Source of the DNA: Bizionia sp.
GTDB lineage: Bacteria; Bacteroidota; Bacteroidia; Flavobacteriales; Flavobacteriaceae
Direction: 5' to 3'
Assembly (NCBI GenBank): GCA_020631395.1
Contig: JAHDHI010000021.1
Location: 1-63,322 of the forward strand
Length of the DNA: 63,322 nucleotides
Shown one piece after another: positions 60,304 to 63,322 of the stretch. The notes under the pieces were generated by a model, which was not told the DNA's origin, ran no database searches, and saw only the letters and a list, made by a program, of their open reading frames with translations. Position numbers and translations under genes: made by a program. Positions within the stretch are counted from its first letter, which is position 1. Each line of letters starts with the position of its first letter.

Positions 60304-63300
60304 ATGAAAAAAAAGTGTTTTCTTAGTATCCTGTTATTTGTTTTTAATATGGCAATCTCACAAGATATGCCAGAACTACCACAACTGACTCCTGTTTCTC
60401 CCAACTCTGCTAGTTTAGCAAGGTTTGGGGCTTATGAAGTAAATGCCAATTTAGGTCAAGTCAGTATTTCAGTACCTATGTATGCTATAAAAAGTGGGAG
60501 TTTACAACTTCCGATATCACTTTCTTATAATTCTTCTGGTATTAGATTAAATGAACGAGCTTCTTGGGTTGGGTTGGGTTGGAACTTACAAGCAGGGGGG
60601 GCTATTGTTCGTAATGTTAAAGGAGCTCCAGATAATCATACAAGTATTGCTCGTGAGGATATCGAAAACTTAACTTTTAATGAAGAAAATTATCGTTATT
60701 TATATGGTGTTTGGCGTGGATATGAAGATGGGCAACCAGACAAATATATATTAAATGCTTATGGCATTAATGCTACCTTTTATTATGTAGAAAGGAATGG
60801 TGTTGAAGAAATCGTATTCGAAAACAATAACTCAATTAAAGTTACAAGATTGGGAGCGCCTAATTATGGTTTTCAAGTTATTGTTGAAAATGGGACAATG
60901 TTGATTTTTAATGAAATAGAAACCTCTACCATCCCTTCATCATCTCTTGTAGCTCAACCTAGAGATGTTCCCACTTCGTATTATTTGTCAGAGATTATAT
61001 CTGCGGATAAAAAAGATAGCATTTCTTTTGAGTATAAAACTCATACGAGTTTTGAAATCCCAGTAGAAACAGCTCAGTCTATAGATTTTTCAGAGTCTCC
61101 TTCTTATATGCAACCGTTGTTAAATCATAATTTTTGGAATAATAGAGTTAAGATAGACAAACGCTACTTAGATAGAGTTACATTTAAAAGCGGATATGTG
61201 CAATTTGAATCTTTTTTAGATAGGACAGATTTAATTGATGAATATAGACTAGACAATTTAAAAGTGTTTTCAAGCATAGGCAATACGGAAAAATTAGTCA
61301 AAGAAGTTCATTTAGAGCATTCCTACTATATTAGAGGTGTGATACCTACATCTAATGATTATGATGAATTGGCAAAAGTAAAATCATTGAAATTGGAATC
61401 AGTAATTACGGGAGCCATAGCAGCAAGCAATTCTCAAAAGACTGAATTTGTATATGACGATCAATCGTTGCCTGCTAGAGGTAGTATGAAACAAGATTTT
61501 TGGGGATACATTAACAACAATACTACCCAGTCGTTAATACCACCTACAACATTCAATATGAAGGGGGCGTATTGGCTTGACAATGGTACTCCGAATATTT
61601 ATTCAGATGATATCTATCCTCCATGGAGCGTTACACATTCAGCAGGCAATGCTAATAGAGATGCCCATCCTGAAAAAATGAAATCCGGTGTTTTAAAAAA
61701 GATAATCTACCCTACAGGAGGATTTACAGAATTTGAATTTGAAGCAAACCAATTCAAAGAGTATGTTACTACTCCCATTTATGTTAATAAGTCTAAAAAC
61801 ATCTTGGCTTTGGGCTCAGGAGATTGCCCTTGGCCTAATTCTAATTGTGTTTCAAATGGATATCAAAGTTTAACTTTTACAGTTGACAATAATCCACTAG
61901 GATCTCCAGTTGATGCAAAATTATTGATTGATCTTACAGATGCTTATTCAGGATCAGGCAGTAGTAATTCTTACGGTAAGTTTAGTGGGCTGCCCACTTC
62001 ATCATTTGAGCGACCTGCTGCAACAAACATATATCCCGCAGCATCGTATAATGTGCCTATTTCATTAGCTTCTGGAGGCACTTATACCATAGAAGCCGAG
62101 GAGTTTGGACATGGTTCAAATCCTCCAAGTTATGTGCCTTCAGTAGCAGTAGCAGTGACATGGAAAGAGAAAACAGGAAGTACTTCCAGTATGGAAACAA
62201 AATATGTTGGAGGGCTTAGAATCAAATCCATTAAAAATTACGATGGTGTAAACATAGTACCGACTAGCAATAAAAATTACACCTATGCCTCTCCAAATTA
62301 TATTAATAAGCAAAGGGATGGAGGCTATGTAAATAAGTATGCTGCCGGAAATGGGAATTTAAAAGCGACATTGTCTTCTTCTCCCAGTTTCGATAATGGG
62401 ATAGGAGTTTTACCTGCAATAGAGTATGGCGAAGTTACTGAGTACCATAGAGATGAAAATGGTGTCGACAATGGCAAAAAAGTATATACTTATGAGAAAA
62501 ATGTAGTAGAAAGAGATATTGTGGACACTAGGGAATTATATAAACATCCATTGTTTGACATTGTAAATGATCCCATTATTCCAAATTCTAGTTTTGGATT
62601 ATTAATAGATGAAATAATGAATAATGAAGATGATATAGCGGATCGGATCATTAAACCATTTAACCAAGGTAGTATAAAAAAAATAGAATATTATAAACGT
62701 GATATTACAATTGATGGAGAACCTAGCTATAAATTAATAAGTGAAGAAGAGTATGATTACAATACAGTGGATGAATCTAATTTTAAGTTGAATTTTGTTT
62801 ATTCACTAAAATCTCTACCTATGGAAGCTTGGAATACAAGTATAGATCCTTATGATGGAGAGATTTCTGACCTTAATAGTTACGAATTGTATTTTAAAAC
62901 TAGAAAAATTTACTTGGGTAAAAAACTATTAACTTCTACTGTAAATCGCCAATACGATTCAAACGGGGAAAACCCTATGGAGGTTGTGAAAAACTTCAGT
63001 TACAATAATGATTATTTGTTGTCAGAAACGACAACGACAAATAGCCAAGGCCAAATTATAAGGACAAAGAACTACTATCCCGACGATGTGACATCGAGTA
63101 CCTCGTTGGGCAACGATGACTTGACAGCCAGTGAAATGGTGACCATTTCACTGTTGCAATCCCCATCGGAGATCAATCCAAACGGCCAACACCGCATTTC
63201 AACACCCATCCAAACGGAGACAAGGGTAGAAAGCAGCGGCGTCCTATTGTCCAAAAGCACGCAGCGTACCAGCTATAGGAACTGGGGAGGCAATTTGGTA

Positions 63301-63322
63301 TTGCCGGAAACCGTCAAGACCT
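60304..63322 (+). CDS. RHS-type large secreted protein, 5' part only
   Basis: The frame is open from ATG 60304 to the window edge (1006 codons) without a stop, so the gene continues outside. It has a signal peptide (MKKKCFLSILLFVFNMAISQ). The next part (LPISLSYNSSGIRLNERASW, VGLGWNLQAGGAIVRN) is the N-terminal region of Bacteroidota RHS/YD-repeat proteins, whose repeats and variable, often toxic, C-terminal domain normally come later. The seen part has few YD repeats. It is preceded by a 177-base gap after the NagX-like gene and is probably its own unit. Its codon and base composition look like its neighbours. Confidence 0.85.
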   Translation, partial: MKKKCFLSILLFVFNMAISQDMPELPQLTPVSPNSASLARFGAYEVNANLGQVSISVPMYAIKSGSLQLPISLSYNSSGIRLNERASWVGLGWNLQAGGAIVRNVKGAPDNHTSIAREDIENLTFNEENYRYLYGVWRGYEDGQPDKYILNAYGINATFYYVERNGVEEIVFENNNSIKVTRLGAPNYGFQVIVENGTMLIFNEIETSTIPSSSLVAQPRDVPTSYYLSEIISADKKDSISFEYKTHTSFEIPVETAQSIDFSESPSYMQPLLNHNFWNNRVKIDKRYLDRVTFKSGYVQFESFLDRTDLIDEYRLDNLKVFSSIGNTEKLVKEVHLEHSYYIRGVIPTSNDYDELAKVKSLKLESVITGAIAASNSQKTEFVYDDQSLPARGSMKQDFWGYINNNTTQSLIPPTTFNMKGAYWLDNGTPNIYSDDIYPPWSVTHSAGNANRDAHPEKMKSGVLKKIIYPTGGFTEFEFEANQFKEYVTTPIYVNKSKNILALGSGDCPWPNSNCVSNGYQSLTFTVDNNPLGSPVDAKLLIDLTDAYSGSGSSNSYGKFSGLPTSSFERPAATNIYPAASYNVPISLASGGTYTIEAEEFGHGSNPPSYVPSVAVAVTWKEKTGSTSSMETKYVGGLRIKSIKNYDGVNIVPTSNKNYTYASPNYINKQRDGGYVNKYAAGNGNLKATLSSSPSFDNGIGVLPAIEYGEVTEYHRDENGVDNGKKVYTYEKNVVERDIVDTRELYKHPLFDIVNDPIIPNSSFGLLIDEIMNNEDDIADRIIKPFNQGSIKKIEYYKRDITIDGEPSYKLISEEEYDYNTVDESNFKLNFVYSLKSLPMEAWNTSIDPYDGEISDLNSYELYFKTRKIYLGKKLLTSTVNRQYDSNGENPMEVVKNFSYNNDYLLSETTTTNSQGQIIRTKNYYPDDVTSSTSLGNDDLTASEMVTISLLQSPSEINPNGQHRISTPIQTETRVESSGVLLSKSTQRTSYRNWGGNLVLPETVKT

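Overview
The window looks like a chromosomal segment of a marine-type Flavobacteriia (phylum Bacteroidota). The signs are AT-rich DNA, paired SusC/SusD genes, FecI/FecR/STN-receptor signalling genes, a two-component-propeller regulator, LytS/LytTR signalling, a 'FNYQA'-type surface-fibre N-domain, and the absence of obvious Shine-Dalgarno sequences. No rRNA, tRNA, CRISPR array, transposase or phage structural module was seen. All calls come from reading the sequence and proteins; no database search was run.

Layout. 1-3.7 kb: a PLP enzyme and two small secreted or membrane proteins of unknown role. 3.7-6 kb: a SulP anion transporter and a beta-carbonic anhydrase, a likely bicarbonate uptake pair. 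6-7.5 kb: a broken TPR/HTH regulator joined to the last 14 codons of a lost surface-protein gene, which I read as a deletion scar. 7.6-11.6 kb: an ECF sigma factor, FecR-like anti-sigma and STN-TonB receptor (minus strand). 11.7-14.8 kb: a divergent thioredoxin-ApbE-DUF4266-DUF3570 operon. 15-31.8 kb: a propeller/HTH sensor-regulator followed by very large secreted proteins, including a YadA-head-like repeat protein ending in a C1q-like domain, a fibre-like protein, a fibrinogen-like/HYR protein and a BNR-propeller protein. 31.9-40.6 kb: an unknown membrane protein, a DUF423 protein, a peptidase-S74 fibre protein and an M43 metalloprotease. 41-60 kb: an N-acetylglucosamine/chitooligosaccharide utilisation locus. 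Its minus-strand arm is SusC, SusD, a NagB-PIG-L fusion, a lipoprotein, GH20, a short LacI protein and an ASPIC/UnbV FG-GAP lipoprotein. Its plus-strand arm is a LytS kinase, LytTR regulator, sodium/solute symporter and NagX-like protein. 60.3 kb to the end: the start of an RHS-type secreted protein that runs off the window.

Two threads tie separate regions together. First, the motif TAGGGTG-N13-CTGTCATA, with identical spacing, lies 29-67 nt upstream of three transcription units: the thioredoxin-ApbE operon, the C1q-fibre operon and the BNR-propeller gene. The first site sits in the divergent gap beside the ECF sigma factor, so a sigma/anti-sigma/receptor regulon covering these units is a testable proposal. 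Second, three large secreted proteins share a C-terminal module of about 265 residues with two dockerin-like calcium-loop repeats, ending in or near QQLPEGAN. A fourth copy survives only as the 14-codon remnant in the deletion scar.
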